64,000 bases of DNA from Helicobacter sp. MIT 99-5507 (GTDB lineage: Bacteria; Campylobacterota; Campylobacteria; Campylobacterales; Helicobacteraceae). Below, piece by piece: positions 28,816 through 38,030 of the stretch. Position 1 is the first letter of the stretch, and each line of letters begins with the position of its first letter. The position numbers were made by a program, and so were the translations under genes. The stretch covers positions 186,001 through 250,000 of the forward strand of contig NZ_NXLO01000001.1 of assembly GCF_003364295.1 (NCBI RefSeq), written 5' to 3'. Below the pieces are notes generated by a model. The model was not told where the DNA came from and did no database searches. It worked only from the letters and a program-made list of their open reading frames with translations.

Positions 28816-30195
28816 TTATATGATATATTGTCTATCAAAACAAGCTTTGCAGTAACTTTCTCCATTATTTGCTTCATAGCCAATACTCTTATACAAGCCA
28901 TCTAATGATAGAAAATGCAAAGAATCTGCATTGATAAAATCTCGCACTTCCTCTATACTTTTTGTCGCTGATATTAAATGAGATTCATCTGGTGTATCAA
29001 CTCCATAATAACAAGGCGATATTGTTTGAGGTGAAGCAACAACTAAATGTATTTTTTTTGCACCTGCTTTTCTTAAGATTTTTATAATTTGCTTGCTTGT
29101 AGTGCCACGAACAATGCTATCATCAATTACTATTATTTCTTTATCTTTAATTATTTCTTTTATAGGATTTAATTTTAACCTAACTTTTAATTCTCTATTT
29201 GATTGCGTAGGCTCAATAAATGTCCTACCAATATAGTGATTTCTAACGATTCCTAATTCAAATGGAATCTTGCTTTCTTGTGAATACCCAATAGCAGATA
29301 TTACTCCGCTATCTGGCACTGGTATCACTAAATCAGCCTTAATTTTACATTCTTTTGCAAGCTCAATTCCCATATTTTTTCTAACCTCATAAACGCATTT
29401 GTTAAATACAAAGCTATCTGGGCGTGAAAAATACACAAACTCAAATATACATTTTTTTGGTTTTGGAGGGAAAATCTGCACACTCTCAAAAGTTGCATTA
29501 TCATCTTTTAGACTAAAAATAAGCATTTCACCTGGATTTATATCGCGAATATATTTTGCATCTATCAAATCAAAAGCACAAGTTTCACTAGCTACAACAT
29601 ATCCTTTTGTGCCATCTTCATTTTTTACTTCACCCAAAGAAAACGGTCTAAATCCATATTGATCTCTTATTGCAAATAATTTTCCTCTACTTAAAATGAC
29701 AAATGAATATGCACCACTTATATGAGATAATGCCTCAATAATCCTATCTTGTAATTTTTCTGCTTTACTTTGGGCTATTAGATGTATTAGATTCTCTGTA
29801 TCTAAGTGACTTTGGAAAATTGCACCTTTAGATATCAATTTGTCTCTTACCTCTTTTGTATTTACTAGATTCCCATTGTGGGCTACTGCAATTTGTCCTA
29901 GTGAATATCTAGCAAAAATTGGCTGCACATCACATTTAGAATCTTCACCAGCGGTAGAATATCTATTGTGTCCTATGCTTATATTTCCTACTAATTTTTG
30001 TAATCCATCACTAAATACATTAGTAACCAATCCTTCACCTTTTTGAGTGATGATATTACAACCATTAGAAGTTGAGATACCACTTGATTCTTGCCCTCTA
30101 TGTTGCATTGCAAATAATGAATAATAACACAAAGTTGCTGACCGATTTGAGTTAAAAACACCTACAACAGCACATTTTTCATTAAGTGAATCCAT
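28816..30195 (-). CDS. purF: Amidophosphoribosyltransferase
   Basis: First committed step of purine synthesis: PRPP plus glutamine to phosphoribosylamine. A short propeptide (MDSLNEK) precedes the catalytic Cys8, as in the self-processing type. The glutaminase half has GHNRYSTAG and VAHNGNLVN; the C-terminal PRPP loop is VIDDSIVRGTTSK. Cysteines in KKCIFEFVYF, SPCYYGVDTP and the terminal YCKACF match the four [4Fe-4S] ligands of the Bacillus-type enzyme, so it is probably an oxygen-sensitive iron-sulfur form. It is 459 residues and one base from dapB. Confidence 0.96.
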   Translation of the reverse strand: MDSLNEKCAVVGVFNSNRSATLCYYSLFAMQHRGQESSGISTSNGCNIITQKGEGLVTNVFSDGLQKLVGNISIGHNRYSTAGEDSKCDVQPIFARYSLGQIAVAHNGNLVNTKEVRDKLISKGAIFQSHLDTENLIHLIAQSKAEKLQDRIIEALSHISGAYSFVILSRGKLFAIRDQYGFRPFSLGEVKNEDGTKGYVVASETCAFDLIDAKYIRDINPGEMLIFSLKDDNATFESVQIFPPKPKKCIFEFVYFSRPDSFVFNKCVYEVRKNMGIELAKECKIKADLVIPVPDSGVISAIGYSQESKIPFELGIVRNHYIGRTFIEPTQSNRELKVRLKLNPIKEIIKDKEIIVIDDSIVRGTTSKQIIKILRKAGAKKIHLVVASPQTISPCYYGVDTPDESHLISATKSIEEVRDFINADSLHFLSLDGLYKSIGYEANNGESYCKACFDRQYII

Positions 30196-30196
30196 A

Positions 30197-30967
30197 TTAA
30201 AACCTTAATGCATCTTCTATGCTATAAAAACCATTTTTTTGTTTAATCAACCATTTACCAACATCTATTGCCCCATTTGCAAATGTCATTCTACTTGTAG
30301 CATTATGTATTAATTCTATATATTCTCCATCAAGATAGAATCCTACACTATGACGACCTACAACATCTCCACCACGAAGAGCCATAACAGCAATTTCATC
30401 TTTACTTCTTTTTCCAATCATTCCATCCCTACCGCTTATCCTAACTTTGTTGATATCTAAATCTCTTGCTTCTGCACAACTCTTAGCAAGTCTCAAAGCT
30501 GTTCCAGATGGAGAATCTTTCTTTTCTCTATGATGGATTTCTACTATTTCTATATCACTATCTTTTAGAGTGCTTGATACTATTTGTGCTAATTTATTTA
30601 GGACAACGATACCTTTTGACATATTTGATGCATACAATATTGGCATTTTTTGTGATGCAACAATCATTAAATCTTGCTGCATTTTATCTAATCCAGTAGT
30701 TCCAATAACAATTGGTCTTTGAACTTTATCAATAGCCATATCAAGTAGTAATTTTGTTGCTTCTGGAGAAGAAAAATCAATGATTAAATCACTAGATTCT
30801 AAAAATACGCTAATATCATTTGTTACCAAAACACCTTGCGGTATGGAATATTGAAGTTCATTTCTTACATATACACAAGATAAATTTGCTTCTTTATCTT
30901 TTTGTAATGCTTCTATTAATAACTTACCAATTCTTCCTGTCGCCCCAAAGATTCCAATACCTAACAT
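30197..30967 (-). CDS. dapB: 4-hydroxy-tetrahydrodipicolinate reductase
   Basis: NAD(P)H-dependent step of the lysine/diaminopimelate pathway. It shows the N-terminal nucleotide-binding GIFGATGRIGKLL, the catalytic EIHHREKKDSPSGTALRLA and the C-terminal FANGAIDVGKWL. At 256 residues it is of normal length. It lies between trxB and purF in a minus-strand gene row, one base upstream of purF. Confidence 0.96.
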   Translation of the reverse strand: MLGIGIFGATGRIGKLLIEALQKDKEANLSCVYVRNELQYSIPQGVLVTNDISVFLESSDLIIDFSSPEATKLLLDMAIDKVQRPIVIGTTGLDKMQQDLMIVASQKMPILYASNMSKGIVVLNKLAQIVSSTLKDSDIEIVEIHHREKKDSPSGTALRLAKSCAEARDLDINKVRISGRDGMIGKRSKDEIAVMALRGGDVVGRHSVGFYLDGEYIELIHNATSRMTFANGAIDVGKWLIKQKNGFYSIEDALRF

Positions 30968-30989
30968 TTTTATACCTTGAGATTTAAAA

Positions 30990-31928
30990 TTATCCTATAG
31001 ATTGTAAATATTCTATCGCACTTAATGCTGCTGTAGCACCATCACCAGCTGCAATAACTACTTGTTTTAGAGATGCTTCTCTTATATCACCTGCTGCAAA
31101 TAATCCTTCTACTGATGTTTTCATTTTTAGATCTACTACAACCTGTCCCATTTCATTAATCTTACAAAGCATACTTCCATCATCTTGCTTTAAGATTCCA
31201 GTATTTACATCATATCCAACAAATACAAAAATTCCAGGAATATTTAATTCTCTTTTTTCATTTGTTTCTAAGTTATTTATCCTTATTCCTGTAACTCCGC
31301 TGTTATCTCCATATATTTCTTCTACAATTACTGAAGTTAATATTTCAATTTTTGGATTCTTTTTTACATGTTCAACTGTAATAGGAACTGCTCTAAATTC
31401 ATTTCTTCTATGGATTAAATATACTTTGCTACACATTCTAGTAAGATAAATTGCCTCTTCAAGTGCCGTATCTCCACCACCAAGAACAGCAACTTCTTTG
31501 TTTTTATAAAAGAATCCATCACAAGTAGCACAAGTGCTAACTCCTCTTCCTATAAATTCATCTTCACCTTTTATATTTGCTCTTTTTGGTCTTCCGCCTG
31601 TGCATAATATTACAGCTTTTGATTGGATTGTGCTTCCATCGCTTAATTTAATGTCAAAATGATTAGTATTTTTTGATACCATTTGAACTTCATTCATATT
31701 ATGAACTAAACCAAATCGAAAACATTGTTCCTGCCATGGTTGCATAAAATCAATACCGCTCATAACATCTTTTACACCAGGGTAATTTTCTATTTCACTA
31801 CTACTTGTAATTTGTCCTCCAGGCATTCCACGTTCAAATAATACTACATCTTTTATTCCGCCTCTAGTTGCATATAAGCCAGCAGATAGACCAGCAGGAC
31901 CACCGCCAATAATTGCTAAATTAATCAT
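30990..31928 (-). CDS. trxB: Thioredoxin reductase
   Basis: Cytoplasmic FAD enzyme that reduces thioredoxin with NADPH. The FAD site is [14 protein letters not shown], the redox pair is CATCDGFF near residues 133-136, the NADPH site is [12 protein letters not shown] and the C-terminal FAD block is [12 protein letters not shown]. It has 312 residues. It follows trxA with one small gene between them, as in Helicobacter pylori where trxA and trxB are adjacent. Confidence 0.96.
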   Translation of the reverse strand: MINLAIIGGGPAGLSAGLYATRGGIKDVVLFERGMPGGQITSSSEIENYPGVKDVMSGIDFMQPWQEQCFRFGLVHNMNEVQMVSKNTNHFDIKLSDGSTIQSKAVILCTGGRPKRANIKGEDEFIGRGVSTCATCDGFFYKNKEVAVLGGGDTALEEAIYLTRMCSKVYLIHRRNEFRAVPITVEHVKKNPKIEILTSVIVEEIYGDNSGVTGIRINNLETNEKRELNIPGIFVFVGYDVNTGILKQDDGSMLCKINEMGQVVVDLKMKTSVEGLFAAGDIREASLKQVVIAAGDGATAALSAIEYLQSIG

Positions 31929-31955
31929 TATTCACCTTTTTTATATTTATCAAAA

Positions 31956-32384
31956 CTAAAACTTTACTACCTTGCTTATTTGAATAAACTTAAAAGAACT
32001 CTTTTTCTTTATCAAAAAATATGATGGTAAATTTGTTATATGAAAATTATTAGATAATTTTAATAATGTATTCATTCCAGCACTAAGTGGAATGATATTG
32101 TCTTTTATATCTTTATTTGTATCTTGATAAAAATCAATAGCTAAAATTTCAAGATTATACTCATTTGGTATTTTCTTTATTATATCAAATATATTGCTTG
32201 ATTTAGAATTATAAAAAATTACTATATATTCATCATTTAAAGGTGAGAATATATAGTCTTTACCATATAACACACTATTTTGAAAATCAATAAACTTAAA
32301 TTTACTAAAAGTCCATTGAAAATAAAAAAATGATGCTGCTAAGAATAAAACAGCAAAAAATGGTAAAAGAAATGAAAATCTCAA
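31956..32384 (-). CDS. Membrane-anchored protein with a degenerate thioredoxin-like fold
   Basis: 142 residues with an N-terminal membrane segment (about residues 4-22). The rest has a thioredoxin-like order: DEYIVIFYNSKSSNIFDII where the CXXC would be, and ITNLPSYFLIKKK like the cis-proline loop before a beta strand. There is no cysteine pair, so it cannot do dithiol chemistry. It lies between trxA and trxB in one gene row. A periplasmic or membrane-side chaperone-like role is possible but unproven. Confidence 0.6.
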   Translation of the reverse strand: MRFSFLLPFFAVLFLAASFFYFQWTFSKFKFIDFQNSVLYGKDYIFSPLNDEYIVIFYNSKSSNIFDIIKKIPNEYNLEILAIDFYQDTNKDIKDNIIPLSAGMNTLLKLSNNFHITNLPSYFLIKKKSSFKFIQISKVVKF

Positions 32385-32399
32385 AGGATAATTTAACTA

Positions 32400-32717
32400 T
32401 TACAATAAAGAATTTATTTTATCCCTTAAAACTTGCTCTGAAGTAACACCTATCATTTGTGCAACAACTTCACCATTTTTCATAAAGATTATTGTAGGAA
32501 CACTTCTTATGCCAAATTTTGATGCTAAATCATTTTCTTCATCAGTATTTACCTTGCAAATATTTGCTTTTCCTTCAAACTCATCTACTAATTTTTCGAT
32601 TATAGGATTAAGCATTTTACAAGGACCGCACCAAGGAGCCCAAAAATCTACTAAAGATACACCATTATTCGTGATACTCTCAAAATTATCATTGTTTAAT
32701 TCTATATATTTACTCAT
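32400..32717 (-). CDS. trxA: Thioredoxin
   Basis: A 105-residue cytoplasmic thioredoxin with the active site WAPWCGPCK near residues 27-35 and the cis-proline block IRSVPTIIFMKNG. Its partner TrxB is encoded two genes downstream. AGGAG lies a few bases before the ATG, and a promoter element is at 32758-32766. Confidence 0.97.
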   Translation of the reverse strand: MSKYIELNNDNFESITNNGVSLVDFWAPWCGPCKMLNPIIEKLVDEFEGKANICKVNTDEENDLASKFGIRSVPTIIFMKNGEVVAQMIGVTSEQVLRDKINSLL

Positions 32718-32757
32718 TTTTAATTCTCCTAATTAAATTTAAAATTACTAAGGGCAT

Positions 32758-32766
32758 ATTCTAGCA
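32758..32766 (-). promoter_or_regulatory. Extended -10 element upstream of trxA
   Basis: TGCTAGAAT on the minus strand fits TGN-TANAAT, about 41 bases before the trxA start, in the 69-base gap after yraN. Plausible but unproven. Confidence 0.45.
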
Positions 32767-32786
32767 TAAATTTAAAATAAAATATT

Positions 32787-33134
32787 TCAACCATAACTAA
32801 CATTGCTAAAAAAATCTATTTTATCTCTACATATCCTAATTACATCTACACTATATATAACATCAATATTGTTTTTACTTAAATATATATCTATAGATTT
32901 GTAGATTCTCTCTAATTTCTTTTGTGTGATATTTAACAATGGCTCAATCTTATCTCCACTTTTTACTTCTATAAAATGATAAATATTATCTTTAGTAGCA
33001 ATAATATCAATTTCACCATATGGAGTATAATAATTTGATGTAATAATCTCAAATCCATTATCTAGCAAATATTCTTTTGCTCTATTTTCTGCAATATTGC
33101 CTTTTTGTCTGCTACTAAGTTTATTATTCTTCAA
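32787..33134 (-). CDS. YraN/UPF0102 family endonuclease-like protein
   Basis: 115 residues of the UPF0102 family, which has a restriction-endonuclease-like (PD-D/ExK) core. GNIAENRAKEYLLDNGFEI, YGEIDIIATKDN and HFIEVKSGD show the conserved E, D and ExK residues. Its cellular role is not firmly known. It overlaps hom by 11 bases, the same pairing as in Helicobacter pylori (HP0822/HP0823). Confidence 0.88.
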   Translation of the reverse strand: MKNNKLSSRQKGNIAENRAKEYLLDNGFEIITSNYYTPYGEIDIIATKDNIYHFIEVKSGDKIEPLLNITQKKLERIYKSIDIYLSKNNIDVIYSVDVIRICRDKIDFFSNVSYG

Positions 33135-34392
33135 TTCTAATCATATATGGTTTATCATGTATAATATCTAGCTTACATAAGTTTGATATAGCTTTTTGAA
33201 TACTTAATTCATTGCTTTTATGTGTTGATAATAGCAATGTAGCTATGCCATTATTTGAAGTTTTTTGTAAAAGTATTTTTATTGAGATTCCATTATCTCC
33301 TAAAATAGATGTGATTTTAGATAATACGCCAGCTTTATCTAAGACATTAATTCTTATATAATATCTACTTTCAATTTTAGATATTGGCTTTATTTTTAAT
33401 CCACTCTCAAGTGGTTGCTTAAATCCAAGCATAGGTGAATAAGAATCTCTAGCTATTTCTATTAAATCCGATACAACAGAGCTTGCTGTTGCATTTCCAC
33501 CTGCTCCAGCACCATAATACATAGTTTCTCCAACTTTATCACCAATTACACTTACACCATTCATAACACCTGAAATTTTGCTTATCATTTCATCTTTGTT
33601 AATCATCGCAAGATGCACTCTAAGTTCTACTTCATTACCTATCTTTTTGGCAATAGCCAATAATTTTATTGTATATCCAAATTCATTTGCAAAAAATATA
33701 TCATCTTGATTTATATCACTAATACCTTCAATCAAAATATCTTGTGGCATTGCATTTACACCATATGCAATTGATGCAAGTATTAAAAGTTTATGTGCAG
33801 AATCCATGCCATTTATATCAAGTTCTGGATTAGATTCTGCATAGCCTAATTCTTTTGCTTCTTTTAGACATTCATTAAAACTTATATCTTGATTTGTCAT
33901 TTTTGTGAGGATGTAATTGCAAGTGCCATTTAGGATTCCACGAATACTTGTGATATGATTTGCGCTAAGTCCATCCCTTAAAGCCTTTATTATTGGAATC
34001 CCACCAGCAACACTTGCCTCAAATCCAATTGGCGTATCTAATGCAATTTTTTGTAAATCATATCTATGATATGCAAGCATTGCTTTATTTGCAGTCACAA
34101 AAGCTTTCTTTTTACTTAGGGCTTTTTTTGCTACTTCAAATGCAACATCAACTCCACCCATCAGCTCAACAACTACATCAATATCATCATCTTCCAAAAT
34201 ATCATTTATATCATTACTAAGTGGAATCTTGATATTTTTATCTGTTTTGCTCATATCGCGCACTACACCTTTTTTGACTATTAGATTTGCACCTGCACGA
34301 GCTGATATAATATCTTTATTTTGTTCTAATAATAATACAGTGGCACTTCCAACTACGCCAACACCAATAATTCCAATATTAATATTTTTCAA
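33124..34392 (-). CDS. hom: Homoserine dehydrogenase
   Basis: NAD(P)H reduction of aspartate semialdehyde to homoserine for threonine and methionine synthesis. The 422-residue protein has the Rossmann motif GIIGVGVVGSATV, the core NGTCNYILTKM and YAESNPELDINGMDSAHKL. A C-terminal ACT domain (VLDKAGVLSKITSILGDNGISI) gives feedback control. It lies nine bases after the aminotransferase gene. Confidence 0.96.
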   Translation of the reverse strand: MKNINIGIIGVGVVGSATVLLLEQNKDIISARAGANLIVKKGVVRDMSKTDKNIKIPLSNDINDILEDDDIDVVVELMGGVDVAFEVAKKALSKKKAFVTANKAMLAYHRYDLQKIALDTPIGFEASVAGGIPIIKALRDGLSANHITSIRGILNGTCNYILTKMTNQDISFNECLKEAKELGYAESNPELDINGMDSAHKLLILASIAYGVNAMPQDILIEGISDINQDDIFFANEFGYTIKLLAIAKKIGNEVELRVHLAMINKDEMISKISGVMNGVSVIGDKVGETMYYGAGAGGNATASSVVSDLIEIARDSYSPMLGFKQPLESGLKIKPISKIESRYYIRINVLDKAGVLSKITSILGDNGISIKILLQKTSNNGIATLLLSTHKSNELSIQKAISNLCKLDIIHDKPYMIRIEE

Positions 34393-34401
34393 AAAATACC
34401 T

Positions 34402-35610
34402 TTATTTTTTATTTTTTAAATATTGTTTTATATTTCTTGCTGCCTGTCTTATTCGTTTTTCATTTTCTATGAGTGCGATTCTTACATAACCTTCGCCATT
34501 TTCTCCAAAACCGACCCCAGGACTAAAAGCAACCTTTGCTTCTTGTAATATCTCTTTGCAAAACTCTAGACTGCCTAAATGTTTATATTGCTCTGGAATC
34601 CCAGCCCAAATAAACATGCTTGCTTTTGGTTTTTTTATATCAAATCCTGTTCCTTTGAAACTATCTATTAAAACTTGCATTCTATTTTCATATTTATTTC
34701 TTATATCAACAATACAATCTTGAGGACCATCTAATGCTATTGTGGCAGCTATTTGTGTAGGTGTGTGCATGCCATAATCAATCCAGCTTTTTATTTTTTG
34801 CAAGGCTTCTACCATTTTTTTATTTCCGACAACAAATCCTACTCGCCAACCTGCCATATTATATGTTTTAGATAGTGTGTATGTTTCTACTGCTACATCT
34901 TTTGCGCCATCTACTTCAAAAATGCTAGGAGTTTTAAAATCTCCAAAACATAATTCTGCATACGCAATATCGCTAATAATATAGAATCTTTCTTTTTTTG
35001 CAATGCTAACTAATTTCTCATAAAAATCCTTATTTACAACTGCAGTAGTTGGATTGTGAGGGAAATTTACAACAACAAATTTTGGTTTAGGAAATGCGCT
35101 TTTTAGTGCTTTTTGCAAATCATTAAAATAAGATTGATAATCTAGTAGCATTTCATCATCCCATTTAATTGGAATATTTATTACATTTGCACCATTTAAT
35201 ATAAAAGCATAATAATGTATAGGATATGCTGGAGAACAAACTATTGCATTATCACCAGGATTTGTGATGGCTTGCACTAAATGGACATATCCTTCTTTTG
35301 AGCCCATAGTTACACATACTTCAGTATTTGGATCTAAATTTACACCATATTTTCTTTTATACCAATTAACAATAGATAATCTAAGCTTGTAGATTCCCTT
35401 GCTTACTGAATACCCATGATTTTTTTCTTTTTTTGCTGCTTGGCATAGCTTATCTATTATATGGTTTGGAGTTGGACCATCTGGATTTCCCATACTAAAA
35501 TCTATAACATCTTCACCATTTTGTCTCATTTTAAGCTTTATTTCATTTATGCTAGCAAAAACATATTTTGGTAGCCGCTTGATTTTGTCAAACTCAATTT
35601 CATCAAACAT
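34402..35610 (-). CDS. PLP-dependent aminotransferase, AlaC/aspartate type
   Basis: Fold-type I aminotransferase of 402 residues. The PLP lysine is in TLSKTYNMAGWRVGF and the FPHNPTTAV block carries the conserved Asn. The N-terminal INEIKLKMRQNGEDVIDFSMGNPDGPTP is typical of alanine/LL-diaminopimelate-type enzymes. Placed directly upstream of hom and near dapB, it could serve lysine or alanine metabolism. The exact substrate cannot be fixed from sequence. Confidence 0.88.
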   Translation of the reverse strand: MFDEIEFDKIKRLPKYVFASINEIKLKMRQNGEDVIDFSMGNPDGPTPNHIIDKLCQAAKKEKNHGYSVSKGIYKLRLSIVNWYKRKYGVNLDPNTEVCVTMGSKEGYVHLVQAITNPGDNAIVCSPAYPIHYYAFILNGANVINIPIKWDDEMLLDYQSYFNDLQKALKSAFPKPKFVVVNFPHNPTTAVVNKDFYEKLVSIAKKERFYIISDIAYAELCFGDFKTPSIFEVDGAKDVAVETYTLSKTYNMAGWRVGFVVGNKKMVEALQKIKSWIDYGMHTPTQIAATIALDGPQDCIVDIRNKYENRMQVLIDSFKGTGFDIKKPKASMFIWAGIPEQYKHLGSLEFCKEILQEAKVAFSPGVGFGENGEGYVRIALIENEKRIRQAARNIKQYLKNKK

Positions 35611-35630
35611 AATGCACCCTTTTTTGATAT

Positions 35631-36449
35631 TTATTTAAATCTTACATCTATCCCACTATTAATATTAAAAGAAGATACAGAATCTTTTATTTTTATAAAT
35701 TTTGTATTATTTACTACATTAATATTTACATTTGATCTTTTGCTTAGATTCTTAACTTCTAAAATATTTAAATCTTTATCAAAAAACACAATAACCGGAT
35801 TAAAGCTCTTGCCATTTCTAGTTGAAATCTGTAATCTTCCATCGGATGAACCTAACTCAAGCCAATATTCACCAACAACTTCTGTTATTGATATGCTATT
35901 TCCTTTTGAAATAAATCTAGAATCTGGAAGCTTAGAATCCCTAACTAATAGTTTATATTCCCATTTATTATCTGTTTCTCGTAAAATACCAACGCTTACA
36001 AAACCATTTTTTTGTAATTCATTTAGTAATGCGATAGGATCTACTATATGCTCTGTAGTAAGAGAAATAGTTATTTTTGCTATATTTTCTTTATAACTTG
36101 CTTCATTTGTTGTCCAATATGAATACCCCATGCTAGCTAAACTTCTATTGATTGTTCTAAGTAAAAATATGGGACTTGTTTCTGCTATAAAAACCATACT
36201 AAATTCTTGTGGATTTTTAAATTTTAGCTGCAATAAGCCGTTATTTTGTAATGTTAAAATAACTTGATAAATATCTAATGCACCATTTTTATAAAAATTT
36301 GTTTGGTTGCTAAATAATTTATTTATAAATTTTATATTTCTATTGTATGAGTTTTCACCAAGTATATTTTGAATCTTTTCTTGCAATACATTATCGCTAT
36401 TAGCATTTAAAACAACGCACAATATAGCAATAAATACAAACCTTACCAC
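35631..36449 (-). CDS. Exported protein of unknown function
   Basis: 272 residues with a signal peptide (MVRFVFIAILCVVLNANS). The mature part is mixed alpha/beta with a beta-rich C-terminus (GEYWLELGSSDGRLQISTRNG). I do not recognise the family. It overlaps the RodZ-like gene by seven bases and precedes the aminotransferase gene, so it is probably co-expressed with the former and located in the periplasm. Confidence 0.6.
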   Translation of the reverse strand: MVRFVFIAILCVVLNANSDNVLQEKIQNILGENSYNRNIKFINKLFSNQTNFYKNGALDIYQVILTLQNNGLLQLKFKNPQEFSMVFIAETSPIFLLRTINRSLASMGYSYWTTNEASYKENIAKITISLTTEHIVDPIALLNELQKNGFVSVGILRETDNKWEYKLLVRDSKLPDSRFISKGNSISITEVVGEYWLELGSSDGRLQISTRNGKSFNPVIVFFDKDLNILEVKNLSKRSNVNINVVNNTKFIKIKDSVSSFNINSGIDVRFK

Positions 36450-37360
36450 TCTTGTCCCCTATTAAACTCTAAAAATTCTTCTTTTGTTATTTCTTTAAAT
36501 CCACTCTCTCTAGTATAAATAAAATATTTGCTATTGCCGCCAATATAACTCTTATTTAAAGTTGGAGATTTGATATCAAAATATCCATGCCCTGTTCTTA
36601 TAATCTTTGAATCATCTAGTTTTATGCTAAATGCATCTGCAATTGAAACTTGCTTTTTCTTATAAGTTTGCAAATCAATAATACCAACCCATAATGGAGA
36701 TTGTGGAGTAATTATCACTTCTTCTACTCCAAATGTATTTATATTATTATTTGAATCTATAAATGTATTATCAATATTGTCATTTTTATCAATAGATTGA
36801 CCTTCTTGTGTTATATCGCCATTTTCTTCATTTATTATTGTGGCATTAGAATCTACTATCTCTTCATCTTTAGATTTTATTATGGGATCATATTCTATTG
36901 TAGTATTAGATTCTATAGGGGTAGATTTTATTATAGGATTTTCAGTAGTATATTTGTTTGTAATTTCACTTTTCTTACTTGATGAGTTATTGTAGATAAA
37001 ATATGCAATAAATAATATAAGCAGTATTATAAATACAATTAAAAGTCTTTTGTATGTTTTATTTTCTATAGTTGTATCAATAAATGAAATATTTATATTA
37101 TCTGGCTTAGTTTCTTCTATCTCTTCATTTTCTTTATTTAATTCTTCTTGTTGTTTATGGTATTCATCATATTTTTCAAGCCATTCACTCATATCTATTT
37201 TATATTCTCTTTGTAATATATATAAAAAACCTTTGAGGCGAATCCTATCAATATTATCAAATCTACATTCAAAAATATCATCTAATCTTTTTATAGCAAT
37301 TTTTGTTTTAGCATTTACCTCATGCAAACCGATTTGTTTGAGCTTTTCAATACATTGCAT
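36443..37360 (-). CDS. RodZ-like bitopic membrane protein
   Basis: 305 residues. The first 65 residues fit the RodZ-type helix-turn-helix (IGLHEVNAKTKIAIKRLDDIF..FD..RLKGFLYILQREYKIDMSEWLEKY). A charged linker and one transmembrane segment follow (about residues 107-122, IVFIILLILFIAYFIY). Next come an acidic low-complexity stretch and a beta-rich C-terminal domain. RodZ links MreB to the cell-wall machinery; no direct evidence here beyond architecture. The 5' end overlaps the downstream end of the SpoU methyltransferase gene by 14 bases. Confidence 0.6.
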   Translation of the reverse strand: MQCIEKLKQIGLHEVNAKTKIAIKRLDDIFECRFDNIDRIRLKGFLYILQREYKIDMSEWLEKYDEYHKQQEELNKENEEIEETKPDNINISFIDTTIENKTYKRLLIVFIILLILFIAYFIYNNSSSKKSEITNKYTTENPIIKSTPIESNTTIEYDPIIKSKDEEIVDSNATIINEENGDITQEGQSIDKNDNIDNTFIDSNNNINTFGVEEVIITPQSPLWVGIIDLQTYKKKQVSIADAFSIKLDDSKIIRTGHGYFDIKSPTLNKSYIGGNSKYFIYTRESGFKEITKEEFLEFNRGQEW

Positions 37361-38027
37361 TATTAACCATCCTATATATTAATATTCCTGCTGCTACAGA
37401 AACATTTAAAGAATTAAAATTATTCATTTTTATAGATAAAATACTATCCATTTTTTTTATTATTTTATTTGGCAAACCTTCACCTTCACTTCCTAAAAAT
37501 AATGCCCATTTAAAATCATGGCTATTATTTGATTTAGATTCATTTGGACTTGAACCAAATAATTTAAAATTGCTATGTTTTAATTCATTTATCAAAGTCA
37601 TAGGATCTTTATGAACCATATATGGCATATCAAAAAAAGCCCCACTGCTAGAGCGGGCAACACCACTTTGATTAAATGTATTTGTAATTATTATCCCATC
37701 TACTCCAAATGAAAGTGCAGAGCGAAATATAGAGCCAATATTGCCTACATCAGTTACACCAACAAGAACTATAATTTTACTACAACCTTTAAAAAAATTA
37801 AAGTCAAATTCATCTCTAATATTAACATCTAATAAAAAACCTTGATGATTTCCACCTTTTGCTAGACTTTGGATTTTTTTAGAATCTGGTTTTATAATCG
37901 GTTTATTTAGTGATGCAAATTTATTAAATATTGCTTTATCAATTTCTTTACCAAAATATATTTCATTGATAATTCTACTATGTTTTTCTAGCACATATAA
38001 GCAAACTTGTTTGCCATAGATTATCAT
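37347..38027 (-). CDS. SpoU-family RNA 2'-O-methyltransferase (RlmB-like)
   Basis: 226 residues: an N-terminal substrate-binding domain (about residues 1-70) and a SpoU/TrmH trefoil-knot domain. VGVTDVGNIGSIFRSALSFGVDGIII, FLGSEGEGLPNKI and SLNVSVAAGILIYRM are the three SpoU motifs. RlmB methylates G2251 of 23S rRNA; assignment to that site rather than another rRNA or tRNA position is inference. Confidence 0.87.
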   Translation of the reverse strand: MIIYGKQVCLYVLEKHSRIINEIYFGKEIDKAIFNKFASLNKPIIKPDSKKIQSLAKGGNHQGFLLDVNIRDEFDFNFFKGCSKIIVLVGVTDVGNIGSIFRSALSFGVDGIIITNTFNQSGVARSSSGAFFDMPYMVHKDPMTLINELKHSNFKLFGSSPNESKSNNSHDFKWALFLGSEGEGLPNKIIKKMDSILSIKMNNFNSLNVSVAAGILIYRMVNNAMY

Positions 38028-38030
38028 TTT

